DNA of 6,649 nucleotides from Candidatus Bipolaricaulota bacterium (GCA_021159105.1 JAGGSM010000236.1:1-6649), one strand, 5' to 3'. Positions 1 to 5,964 are shown, counted from the stretch's first letter. Program-made: numbers and translations. Notes: generated from the sequence alone by a model not told the origin.

Positions 1-370
1 GTCCGATGGGGCGAGCCCCCCGTCTACTGCCGACGCGGCCGCCGCTGCCATGGGACTGAAGATCCTCTCCGAGCACCCGGAGATGAGAAGACAGCTTTGG
101 GAGAACGTCTCGTACCTGCGCCGCGGGTTGAAAGAGATGGGCGTGGTCACTGAAGACACCCCTGTCCCCATTATCTCTCTTCAGCTGCCGGAGGTGGACC
201 TCATGGGCGTTTATGCGGGTTTGAATGAGGAGGATATCGTCGTCGCTTACATCCCTCCACGCGGCTACTCCGACGCTCCGGAGATCGAATCCCTGAAGAT
301 CACGTTATTCTCCACCCACACGCGGGAGCAACTGGGCCGTCTGCTGGATGTATTGCGCCGGCTACTGTAA
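1..370 (+). CDS. C-terminal part of a PLP-dependent class II aminotransferase / alpha-oxoamine synthase family enzyme (5' end outside window)
   Basis: The reading frame is open from base 2 and stops with TAA at 368-370, giving about 122 C-terminal residues of a protein that begins upstream. The stretch around bases 5-70 (GASPPSTADAAAAAMGLKIL) matches the conserved segment after the PLP lysine in the alpha-oxoamine synthase family (8-amino-7-oxononanoate synthase, glycine C-acetyltransferase, serine palmitoyltransferase), where a Ser/Pro-rich turn precedes an Ala-rich helix. A typical small C-terminal domain follows: helix with RRQLWENVSYLRRGLKEMG, the TPVPIISLQL strand, an IPPRG turn, then LKITLFSTHTREQLGRLLDVLRRLL. 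Family enzymes of about 390 residues condense an amino acid with an acyl-CoA in the cytoplasm. The PLP lysine and substrate-binding part are not in the window, so the exact reaction cannot be given. The ATG at 50 is internal, not a start. The gene converges on the mtfA-like gene with an 11-nt gap and no obvious terminator hairpin. Confidence 0.8.
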   Translation, partial: SDGASPPSTADAAAAAMGLKILSEHPEMRRQLWENVSYLRRGLKEMGVVTEDTPVPIISLQLPEVDLMGVYAGLNEEDIVVAYIPPRGYSDAPEIESLKITLFSTHTREQLGRLLDVLRRLL

Positions 371-381
371 ATGATCTTTTC

Positions 382-1149
382 TCACTGCGGTAGCTCCGCC
401 GGATCCTGCTTGTAGTAGCGACGTAGCTCGCTGTAGAGCTGCGGGAGCTGCGCTCGGAGCTGCCGTGGTTTCTCGAAGAAGAATTCAGTGGCCACGGCGA
501 AGAACTCGGCGGGATTTGTCGCCCCATATTGATCGAGCAGCGTGACTTTGCCAAGGGCAGTATCCTGTTGCAAGCGCTCGTATTCCTGTCCAAGTACGCG
601 CGCCCAGGTGGCGTACATCGAGTGATCGGAGAGGATCGGCGCTCCGTCCATCGATCCGTCCTGGGCGTCGAGCTGATGGGCGAACTCGTGGATCACGACG
701 TTGTGCCCGTCGTGTATGTCCGCCGCTCCGGCGAGCACATCCTCCCAGGAGAGGACGACCGCTCCCCTCGTCCACGATTCTCCCAGCCGCGGTTGCATCC
801 CCTCTATGATGATCCCCTGCCCCTCTTGCACCTTCTGCGGCGCGACATAAGCGCTGGGATAGACGATGATCGAGTACAGGCCTGGGTAATAATTGGTCGC
901 GCGGTGCAGCAGAAGGAGGCACGCCTGCGCTGCGATCGTCACCCTGATCTCGTCGGTTATCTCAAGCCCGCCCGCTCCCTCGAAGTGCTTCTCGTCCAGG
1001 AAGACCTGAACGTGCCCCTCCAGTTCTTCCCGGTCGGCGGACGGGAGGTGACCGACGAAGGGGACGTTGCGCTCGATGACCTCCCGCCACGCGGCCGGGA
1101 ACTCCTGTTGTTCGATCCTCCTCCGCCTGCGCTCTTTCAGAAAGTTCAT
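382..1149 (-). CDS. mtfA: MtfA-like zinc-dependent peptidase (M90 family)
   Basis: This 255-residue protein matches MtfA (Mlc titration factor A) in length and motif order. The conserved helix IAAQACLLLLHR is at about 72-83 and the strand SIIVYPSAYV at about 93-102. The zinc motif is H154-E155-F156-A157-H158, followed by QLDAQDG. Y208 and E215 lie seven residues apart in the YGATNPAEFFAV motif, the same spacing as the catalytic Tyr and third zinc ligand of Klebsiella MtfA (Y205/E212). All expected catalytic positions are therefore present. In enterobacteria MtfA is a cytosolic aminopeptidase-like protein that binds the glucose repressor Mlc. No Mlc or phosphotransferase gene is nearby, so the substrate here is unknown. 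The frame is open upstream to 1341, but I chose the ATG at 1147-1149: it has GAGGTG just upstream, a TATAAT further up, and gives the family's N-terminus (basic MNFLKERRRRR). It is divergent from the secreted protein gene at 1247 and convergent with the gene ending at 370. Confidence 0.88.
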   Translation of the reverse strand: MNFLKERRRRRIEQQEFPAAWREVIERNVPFVGHLPSADREELEGHVQVFLDEKHFEGAGGLEITDEIRVTIAAQACLLLLHRATNYYPGLYSIIVYPSAYVAPQKVQEGQGIIIEGMQPRLGESWTRGAVVLSWEDVLAGAADIHDGHNVVIHEFAHQLDAQDGSMDGAPILSDHSMYATWARVLGQEYERLQQDTALGKVTLLDQYGATNPAEFFAVATEFFFEKPRQLRAQLPQLYSELRRYYKQDPAELPQ

Positions 1150-1152
1150 CTT

Positions 1153-1158
1153 CACCTC
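1153..1158 (-). promoter_or_regulatory. Ribosome binding site of the mtfA-like gene
   Basis: On the minus strand GAGGTG lies 3 nt before the ATG at 1149. The spacing is short, but the motif supports this start over upstream in-frame starts, which would run into the divergent gene. Confidence 0.5.
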
Positions 1159-1167
1159 GGTAGGACG

Positions 1168-1173
1168 ATTATA
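1168..1173 (-). promoter_or_regulatory. -10 box (TATAAT) of the mtfA-like gene
   Basis: The minus strand carries a perfect TATAAT 18 nt upstream of the mtfA-like start codon, in the 97-nt divergent gap. Transcription would begin near 1161, giving a leader of about 12 nt that still contains the GAGGTG. No good -35 hexamer is seen at 16-18 nt, so activator help or a weak promoter is possible. I see no convincing promoter for the divergent gene at 1247. Confidence 0.45.
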
Positions 1174-1246
1174 CAGCAGTGGCGGGCATGCTTTTTCGTC
1201 CGCTCGCTTGTAAACTGGTGACATCCACTGCAGGCGGTGTGAAAAG

Positions 1247-2242
1247 ATGAAGAGAAACCTGGTATATCTGCTTTTGCTGCTGAGCATGTCGGTCGGCGCA
1301 TGGGCGCACTCCTGCGCCCATCCGCCGGGGGATCTACCCATGGACTACAGGGAGGCGATGCGCGAGTTCGTCGAGGGGATCAGCTCTTACGCGAAGGCGA
1401 TCGATCCCTCGTTTCTCATCATCCCGCAGAACGGGCACGAGCTTTTAACTGTGGATGGGACGGCCATGGGGAGGCCGGCGGAGGAATACATCGCCTCGAT
1501 CAACGGAATCGAGAGGGAGGACCTGTTCTACGGGTACGATGACAACGACGTGCGTACCCCACGCGAGGTCACGGCGCAGTGGCTCCCGTTCATGGATCTA
1601 GCAAGAGCGCAGGGTCTGGCTGTCCTCATCACAGATTACTGCGAGAGACACGCGTACGTCGATGATTCCTACGCGCGAAGCGCCGAGCGCGGGTACATTT
1701 CCTTCGCAGCAGATGAGCGCAACCTGGATGATATACCGGCCTATCCGGCTGGGCCAATCGGTGAGAACAGCGATGGCATAACCTCGCTAGAGGACGCGAA
1801 GAACTTCCTCTACCTGATCAACCCAGGAGGATTCTCCAACAGGGCGGCCTTCCTGAACGCGATTAGGGATACAAACTACGATATCGCGATCATCGATCTG
1901 TTCGACGATGACGGGGTCTCACTTTCGCGCGACGCCGTCACCTCTCTCAAGGTGAAAGAGGACGGCGGCAGGAGGCTGGTGATTGCCTACATGAGCATCG
2001 GTGAGGCTGAGGACTATCGCTACTACTGGAAGCCTGAGTGGAAAGCCGATCCTCCCACATGGTTGGAAACGGAGAACCCGAACTGGGAGGGAAACTACGA
2101 GGTGCGCTACTGGGACCCGGATTGGCAGCGCATCATCTATGGCAACGACGACTCATACCTGAAGAGGATCATCGATGCAGGATTCGACGGAGTCTACCTG
2201 GACATCATCGACGCGTTTGAGCATTTCGAAAGCAAGGAGTAG
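1247..2242 (+). CDS. Secreted TM1410/MJ1477 (GH114-like) putative glycoside hydrolase with circularly permuted motif order
   Basis: This 331-residue protein has a Sec signal peptide (MKR, hydrophobic 5-17, likely cleavage after AWA at residue 20; no lipobox). The rest matches the TIM-barrel family of Thermotoga TM1410 and Methanocaldococcus MJ1477, related to GH114 polygalactosaminidases and once misnamed extracellular cysteinyl-tRNA synthetase. Motifs seen are FLIIPQNGHELL (56-67), EDLFYGYDDN (91-100), AVLITDYC (125-132), GYISFAAD (149-156), NFLYLIN (186-192), YDIAIIDLFDDDG (211-223), VIAYMSIGEAEDYRYYW (245-261), EGNYEVRYWDPDWQRIIY (281-298) and GFDGVYLDIIDAFEHF (312-327). As I recall TM1410, the last four blocks come first; here they follow, so the order looks permuted. 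The acidic residues of GEAEDYR and YLD (D319) are candidate active-site residues by analogy. It probably acts on a polysaccharide outside the cytoplasm; the substrate is unknown. The ATG at 1247 follows GGCGGTG (1233-1239) by 7 nt. The gene stands alone, divergent from mtfA. Confidence 0.85.
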   Translation: MKRNLVYLLLLLSMSVGAWAHSCAHPPGDLPMDYREAMREFVEGISSYAKAIDPSFLIIPQNGHELLTVDGTAMGRPAEEYIASINGIEREDLFYGYDDNDVRTPREVTAQWLPFMDLARAQGLAVLITDYCERHAYVDDSYARSAERGYISFAADERNLDDIPAYPAGPIGENSDGITSLEDAKNFLYLINPGGFSNRAAFLNAIRDTNYDIAIIDLFDDDGVSLSRDAVTSLKVKEDGGRRLVIAYMSIGEAEDYRYYWKPEWKADPPTWLETENPNWEGNYEVRYWDPDWQRIIYGNDDSYLKRIIDAGFDGVYLDIIDAFEHFESKE

Positions 2243-2290
2243 CCCTGCTGAGGCAATCTGCTGGTTGTGTATCCAGCTGACCAACGAGGT

Positions 2291-2308
2291 CAAGTGAGAA
2301 GACACTTG
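2291..2308. repeat. 6-bp perfect inverted repeat in the 2243-2385 intergenic gap
   Basis: CAAGTG and CACTTG flank a 6-nt loop (AGAAGA) between two convergent genes. A hairpin here could end transcription from either side, but neither strand has a clear T-run after it, so a rho-independent terminator is only a possibility. Nothing else convincing is seen in the 143-nt gap. Confidence 0.25.
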
Positions 2309-2385
2309 TAGGTTTGGCAGGAATTGCCCGAATAGATCGGCTGCTTGCTACGATCAGCACAGACGACGTCTTCAGTGTATTGGCG

Positions 2386-2889
2386 TCAGATGATCCAGGG
2401 CACGGTAGCCAATGTCGCCCAGGCGAGGAGAAACACCACCTGCAGGAGGGAGATCGAAACACGCGGCAACAAACGGGTTGCAGGTCCCATGTGAGCCACT
2501 TCCGGATGCCACTCCTTGCACTTCCATGATGTTGAGGGAATACATACTTCTTCTCCTGCAAGGAGCTTATGCAAGCTGCGGTGAAAGTCTCCTCCAGCGA
2601 ACTGACCTTCGATGCTACGCAGTAGTCCAGAGACATGCTCGATTTCCTGCGTGGATCGCCTCTGGCTTAGCGACCAAGCAATGCACACGAGGAGACCGAT
2701 CCCTGCAAGGACTGTGATGAAGAACCGCCCTTCCAAGACTTCGTAGGAGAAGAGAAACAGAGATAGAGGGAAGATCAAGAGGCAGTTGGCCAGCAGGAAG
2801 ATCCCCGCGATCGTCCAGTACCCACGTTCTTTCACCCCAGCAGTTGTGCTGAGAGCCTGGTAAAGGCGTAGCCATTCTTCCAGTTCCAT
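2386..2889 (-). CDS. Small integral membrane protein of unknown function, three predicted transmembrane helices
   Basis: I do not recognise this 167-residue protein with certainty. A short amphipathic N-terminus (MELEEWLRLYQALSTTAG) precedes two hydrophobic segments at about 24-47 and 56-74, separated by a short acidic/aromatic loop (SYEVLEGR). A soluble stretch from about 76 to 143 begins with the basic SQRRS and includes EIEHVSGLLRSIEGQF. A third hydrophobic segment (ISLLQVVFLLAWATLATVPWII, 146-167) ends the protein exactly at its C-terminus. The N-terminal two-helix hairpin followed by a basic, then coiled segment resembles the layout of RipA-type small bacterial membrane proteins, but the third helix is not typical and this is only a layout resemblance. 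The frame is open to 2985; I chose the ATG at 2887-2889 because a perfect AGGAGG lies 7 nt upstream. It is divergent from the diguanylate cyclase gene, across a shared region holding a palindrome. Confidence 0.75.
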   Translation of the reverse strand: MELEEWLRLYQALSTTAGVKERGYWTIAGIFLLANCLLIFPLSLFLFSYEVLEGRFFITVLAGIGLLVCIAWSLSQRRSTQEIEHVSGLLRSIEGQFAGGDFHRSLHKLLAGEEVCIPSTSWKCKEWHPEVAHMGPATRLLPRVSISLLQVVFLLAWATLATVPWII

Positions 2890-2896
2890 GAGCGTA

Positions 2897-2902
2897 CCTC
2901 CT
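2897..2902 (-). promoter_or_regulatory. Strong ribosome binding site (AGGAGG) fixing the membrane protein start
   Basis: The minus strand reads AGGAGG with a 7-nt spacer before the ATG at 2889. It rules out the longer reading frame opening at 2985, whose extra N-terminal residues are basic and not membrane-protein-like. Confidence 0.75.
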
Positions 2903-2930
2903 CTCGTTATTCTACGCTGCATTCTCACCC

Positions 2931-2950
2931 GCAGAAGGAACTCCTTCTGC
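2931..2950. promoter_or_regulatory. 20-bp near-perfect palindrome in a divergent control region (candidate operator)
   Basis: GCAGAAGGA (2931-2939) and TCCTTCTGC (2942-2950) are perfect 9-bp inverted arms around a 2-nt centre. The element sits upstream of both divergent genes, 41 bp from the membrane protein start, and just upstream of the earliest possible start (TTG 2955) of the cyclase gene. The very short centre suits a dimeric repressor or activator site better than an RNA hairpin. The regulator is unknown. Confidence 0.4.
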
Positions 2951-3080
2951 AAGATTGAAGACAAGCGTCCGTTCTCCCTTCCCACTTGCGTTGGAGATAG
3001 CGAGTGTGGTATGTTCTCTCAGCAACGGGCAACAGGGGGCAGATGATCCAAGCGAGTTGGTTTGGCGAGGATCAAAGGGA

Positions 3081-4418
3081 ATGATCAAGGAAATACTTGA
3101 GGAACTTGCCAGTAGCGTAGTCCAGCACTCTCCTTACAGGCGCGTTCTTGTTTCGTTCTATGACCAGGCGATTACACCAGCCCCTGATTCCACTGCCCAC
3201 GTGCTCGATTTCGCGACAGAAGGTTTGACAAGTAATGATCAGCGAACAATCCGCCTGTTTATAGCCAGTGGAGGAATTATCCGAGGGGACAAGTACAGGC
3301 CATCGTTTCGCATCAGCAATTCATACTACATCCCAGCGGGGAGCGTTCCCTTCTCCGTGGCCCCGCGTATTCCCAGCAGGCGGCGATTCATCAGCCCGCA
3401 CGGCTGGCGCGCGGGAGACCTCTTACTGATTCCCTGTCGGCTAAACGATGGGATCATCGGGCAGGTGTCAGTGGATGATCCACGCGATGGAGGAAGGCCA
3501 ACCCCATCCAAGTTGCGTGAGCTGGAGAACCTGACCTCTGTTGCCGCGATCGCGCTTGTCGAGGCTCAACAGAGAGAGAATATGATTGAAAGGCACAAGC
3601 TTTTCAGCTTTCTCACCGACAATGCCATGACGGGAGTTCTCATTGTCCAACAGAGGCGTGTGCGTTATGCCAACGATCGGGCGCTGGCGCTCTTTGGATA
3701 CGAGCGCGATGAACTGTTTGCCATGGAGCCATGGTGGCAGCTGTTCTCTCCTGACGACCGCATCGCCTTGCGTAAGGGCGATGAAAACCCATCACCAGGC
3801 GATCTGGAGACAAGGGGCATTCGCGGAGACGGAGGCACAATCTGGCTACACTTGCAGTCCCTGGCGATGGATTATGAAGGAGCACCGGCTCTCATGCTGA
3901 ATATCCTCGATATCTCAGAACGTGTGCACACAGAAGAGCTCCTAAGAGAGAAAGCGTTTCGTGATCCACTCACCGATCTGTACAACCGACACTACTTCGA
4001 TGAGTCCATTCAGCGAGAGCTGAAACGCTCGCAGCGGTACAAGCGGCCGTTCACCATCATGATGACAGACCTAACCAATTTCAAGCGAGTGAACGACCAA
4101 CTCGGACACCAAGAGGGAGATCGAATCCTTCGCAACGTGGCCCGGCTTGTGCAAGAACAGGTTCGTGAGAGTGATTGGGTGATTCGCTATGGCGGCGACG
4201 AATTCCTCATCATCCTCCCAGAAACCGGAGTGCAGGTTGAGGCTCTCGCTGAACGCCTGCGGCGCATCGTCTCCGAGTGGAGCAGCGCCAACGTTCCCGA
4301 AGTCAGGATAGGGATAGACATAGGCTGGGCCACGTGGACCTCGGATAAGGACTTCTCGCTAACGCGACTGTTGAAGATTGCCGATAGCAACATGTACGCC
4401 GAGAAAGAGAAGAGATAG
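3081..4418 (+). CDS. GAF-PAS-GGDEF diguanylate cyclase (soluble)
   Basis: This 445-residue protein would convert two GTP to cyclic di-GMP in the cytoplasm; no transmembrane segment is seen. Roughly 8-164 look like a GAF-type sensor ending in a helix (TSVAAIALVEAQQREN). Residues 172-283 form a PAS domain (FSFLTDNAMTGVLIVQQRRVRYAND, ending ILDISERV), and a helical linker leads to GGDEF at about 290-445. The cyclase has FRDPLTDLYNRHYF, D330, N338, D347 and an intact signature GGDEF at 371-375. The product-inhibition site RxxD is present as RESD (362-365), so the enzyme is probably active and feedback-inhibited. The usual DxD is DLT, so the second Asp is replaced by Thr. The start is uncertain: the frame is open to TTG 2955 (no well-placed ribosome site), GTG 3006 has GGAG at 9 nt, and ATG 3081 has GAGG at 10 nt and begins at the sensor domain. 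It ends 3 nt from the convergent kinase-like gene. Confidence 0.88.
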   Translation: MIKEILEELASSVVQHSPYRRVLVSFYDQAITPAPDSTAHVLDFATEGLTSNDQRTIRLFIASGGIIRGDKYRPSFRISNSYYIPAGSVPFSVAPRIPSRRRFISPHGWRAGDLLLIPCRLNDGIIGQVSVDDPRDGGRPTPSKLRELENLTSVAAIALVEAQQRENMIERHKLFSFLTDNAMTGVLIVQQRRVRYANDRALALFGYERDELFAMEPWWQLFSPDDRIALRKGDENPSPGDLETRGIRGDGGTIWLHLQSLAMDYEGAPALMLNILDISERVHTEELLREKAFRDPLTDLYNRHYFDESIQRELKRSQRYKRPFTIMMTDLTNFKRVNDQLGHQEGDRILRNVARLVQEQVRESDWVIRYGGDEFLIILPETGVQVEALAERLRRIVSEWSSANVPEVRIGIDIGWATWTSDKDFSLTRLLKIADSNMYAEKEKR

Positions 4419-4421
4419 TCT

Positions 4422-5732
4422 TCACCGCGGACGCTTCCTCTTCCACAGGGAATACAGTTCATCGAGCGCCGCCTTGTAGCGCGGTCCAAGGATCTGTGGA
4501 TCCTTCGATTCCGGTTCGTTGTTCATCGTTGCGTAGGGCACCTCTATTCCTTGCGCGGTGATCGTTCCATGTGGCTCGCGCGCGATTTCAAACCAATCAT
4601 CGATCCCGTACGTCGCCTCCATCTCCGCGCGCGGAACTGAGTGTGTCAACAGACCGCTCTTCCTTTTCTCATCGTAGCGGGCGACGTTTCTTCGCCAGGA
4701 CTCCTCAAAGGATACACTGACGTACAGGATCACCGCGCGCTTCAGGATCTGCGGTGAAAGCTGAGAGAAAGCATCGGTGTAGCCGCGCTCCCCACCGCGG
4801 GCGAACTCGATGATCAGGCTCCTACTGGCCAGTGCCCCCTTCGGGGAGATGATCTCATCGACCCGCTGGCTGAGCCTGCGGATTAGAAATTCCCACATGT
4901 CGCTGTTCGTTATTGCGTAGTTTCCCTCCGCGCGGCGCGAGTAGAGGCGCTCTTTTCCCATCGACTCCCACAGATCATCCTCCACGCACTTTTCCCACAG
5001 AATAGGGAAATCGTCAACCGCTTCAAACGGGGCGATGTGGTAGTCCCTGGCCCGCTGGGCGATAGGGGTCTTGTGCATGAAGTCGATGAACTCGCTCTTC
5101 CCTGCTGCGGGCCGCCCGAGGAGCAAGATGATGTCGAACGTGTCATCGAGGGGGGCCTTTGCGGACATGTATTCAAGACCAAGCATCCGCTCGACCTCTG
5201 CCAGGAATGATGATGCCTCTCGGTCGGCGTCGATGGTGATCAGGTTCGTCAGATGTTCGATGTGCCAGCGCTGAAGGGCGGTGAGCATCGCCTTCAAGTG
5301 CTCTTTGTCGATGAAGAAGCGGGGCGTGTTCCGCGCCTCCTGTCGCAGGAGGGACAGCTCGATCGGGATATCCAAACGGACGTAGGCATCCGGCTGGGGG
5401 AGGGCAGATGCGACATCTTGATACGCCTCGATGAACCCCCTATCGCCGAGGGCGTGCGCGTAGGCCAGGTGAACCCCAAGATGTGATTCCTCCAGGCACA
5501 ACTTCCCGCTTGCGATCGCACGCTCGACCTGTTCTCTCCGGCGCGGAATCTCGGCGATGATCGCCTCAGTCAGACGGTCGCGCTGCGAGAAGATATCTAT
5601 CTCATCCCGCGTGGCGACCTCCTTAACTAACTCCGGCAGAACGACCACGCTCTGTGGATAGAACCGAGCTAGCAGGGACAGCATCTCGCTCTTCCCCGCT
5701 GCTGGCAGACCTTCGAATATGACATGCTGCAT
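4422..5732 (-). CDS. Tandem P-loop protein: deoxynucleoside/thymidylate kinase-like domain plus a second, unassigned P-loop NTPase domain
   Basis: This 436-residue protein carries two Walker A motifs, GLPAAGKS (8-15) and GRPAAGKS (206-213), each after a hydrophobic strand (HVIFE; DIILLL). Residues 1-187 resemble the deoxynucleoside/thymidylate kinase fold: EES at 81-83 where DRS/ERS-type motifs sit, AYVRLDIPIELSLLRQEAR (116-134) as the strand and arginine-bearing lid, then an ITID strand (166-169). Residues 198-436 form a second NTPase domain I cannot assign, with the strand SLIIEFARGGERGYTDAF (305-322), a third strand AVILYVSVSFEESWRRN (333-349) and a basic C-terminus (LWKRKRPR). The likely role is phosphorylation of a nucleoside or similar small molecule; the substrate is not readable from the sequence. 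Reading frame is open to 5777, but ATG 5732 has AAAGGAG 7 nt upstream and puts the P-loop at the N-terminus as in the family. It is transcribed alone and is convergent with the cyclase gene. Confidence 0.82.
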   Translation of the reverse strand: MQHVIFEGLPAAGKSEMLSLLARFYPQSVVVLPELVKEVATRDEIDIFSQRDRLTEAIIAEIPRRREQVERAIASGKLCLEESHLGVHLAYAHALGDRGFIEAYQDVASALPQPDAYVRLDIPIELSLLRQEARNTPRFFIDKEHLKAMLTALQRWHIEHLTNLITIDADREASSFLAEVERMLGLEYMSAKAPLDDTFDIILLLGRPAAGKSEFIDFMHKTPIAQRARDYHIAPFEAVDDFPILWEKCVEDDLWESMGKERLYSRRAEGNYAITNSDMWEFLIRRLSQRVDEIISPKGALASRSLIIEFARGGERGYTDAFSQLSPQILKRAVILYVSVSFEESWRRNVARYDEKRKSGLLTHSVPRAEMEATYGIDDWFEIAREPHGTITAQGIEVPYATMNNEPESKDPQILGPRYKAALDELYSLWKRKRPR

Positions 5733-5739
5733 AGTTATT

Positions 5740-5746
5740 CTCCTTT
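5740..5746 (-). promoter_or_regulatory. Strong ribosome binding site (AAAGGAG) fixing the tandem P-loop gene start
   Basis: The minus strand reads AAAGGAG, 7 nt before the ATG at 5732. The alternative GTG at 5777 has its purine run immediately adjacent, with no spacer, and would add 15 residues before the P-loop strand. Confidence 0.7.
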
Positions 5747-5747
5747 C

Positions 5748-5777
5748 GTGAGCATGCATTTTAACCGCTATGCTCAC
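5748..5777. promoter_or_regulatory. 8-bp perfect inverted repeat upstream of the tandem P-loop gene (candidate operator or leader hairpin)
   Basis: GTGAGCAT (5748-5755) and ATGCTCAC (5770-5777) are perfect arms 14 nt apart. The inner edge of the element is one base from the AAAGGAG ribosome site. On the minus strand the space between the arms contains TAAAAT, a possible -10 box, so a bound protein would cover it. As RNA the same arms could fold into a stem next to the ribosome site. Which applies cannot be told from sequence. Confidence 0.4.
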
Positions 5778-5826
5778 TCCTTTCCCGTTTCATGCTTGTA
5801 CCTTCTTGGACATCACGCTCTTCTTA

Positions 5827-5871
5827 ACGTTGCAGCTTGCCCGCAACGTCATTCTCCCTAGCGTGGGAGAA
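5827..5871. repeat. Two adjacent hairpins (possible REP-like intergenic element or structured leader)
   Basis: ACGTTGC (5827-5833) pairs with GCAACGT (5843-5849) across a 9-nt loop. Two bases later TTCTCCC (5852-5858) pairs with GGGAGAA (5865-5871) across a 6-nt loop. Both arms are perfect 7-bp. No T-run follows on either strand, so a terminator is unlikely. The GTCATTCTCCC...GGGAGAA pattern resembles dispersed bacterial intergenic palindromes; copies elsewhere in the genome would be needed to call it a repeat family. On the minus strand it would lie about 95-140 nt before the kinase-like gene's start. Confidence 0.4.
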
Positions 5872-5964
5872 GTACGAGGGATGGAGCCGCGGTGGGAGTA
5901 CACTGTCGTGCTTTTTGTGGTCTGACTACAGCGCAAATGGTGAGCTCTCTGCCAAGCGAACCTC

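Noticed and set aside
371..381. Rho-independent terminator between the convergent genes ending at 370 and 382
   Set aside because: The 11-nt gap contains a short T-run (CTTTT) but no adjacent stable GC hairpin in the right orientation.
529..1221. 230-residue open frame on the plus strand opposite the mtfA-like gene
   Set aside because: It lies fully antisense to a gene with a clear zinc-peptidase motif and family match. Its translation is low-complexity, rich in Arg, Leu and Pro, with no ribosome site, typical of a GC-rich shadow frame.
1301..1325. Lipoprotein signal in the secreted protein
   Set aside because: C23 follows AHS, which is not a lipobox. The better prediction is ordinary cleavage after AWA at residue 20.
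1150..1341. Upstream extension of the mtfA-like frame by 64 residues
   Set aside because: It would overlap the start and signal peptide of the divergent gene, pass through the TATAAT and GAGGTG, and add residues without family character.
2205..2636. 143-residue minus-strand open frame
   Set aside because: It overlaps the C-terminal half of the membrane protein gene in another frame on the same strand and the end of the glycosidase-like gene. It has no domain character and no ribosome site.
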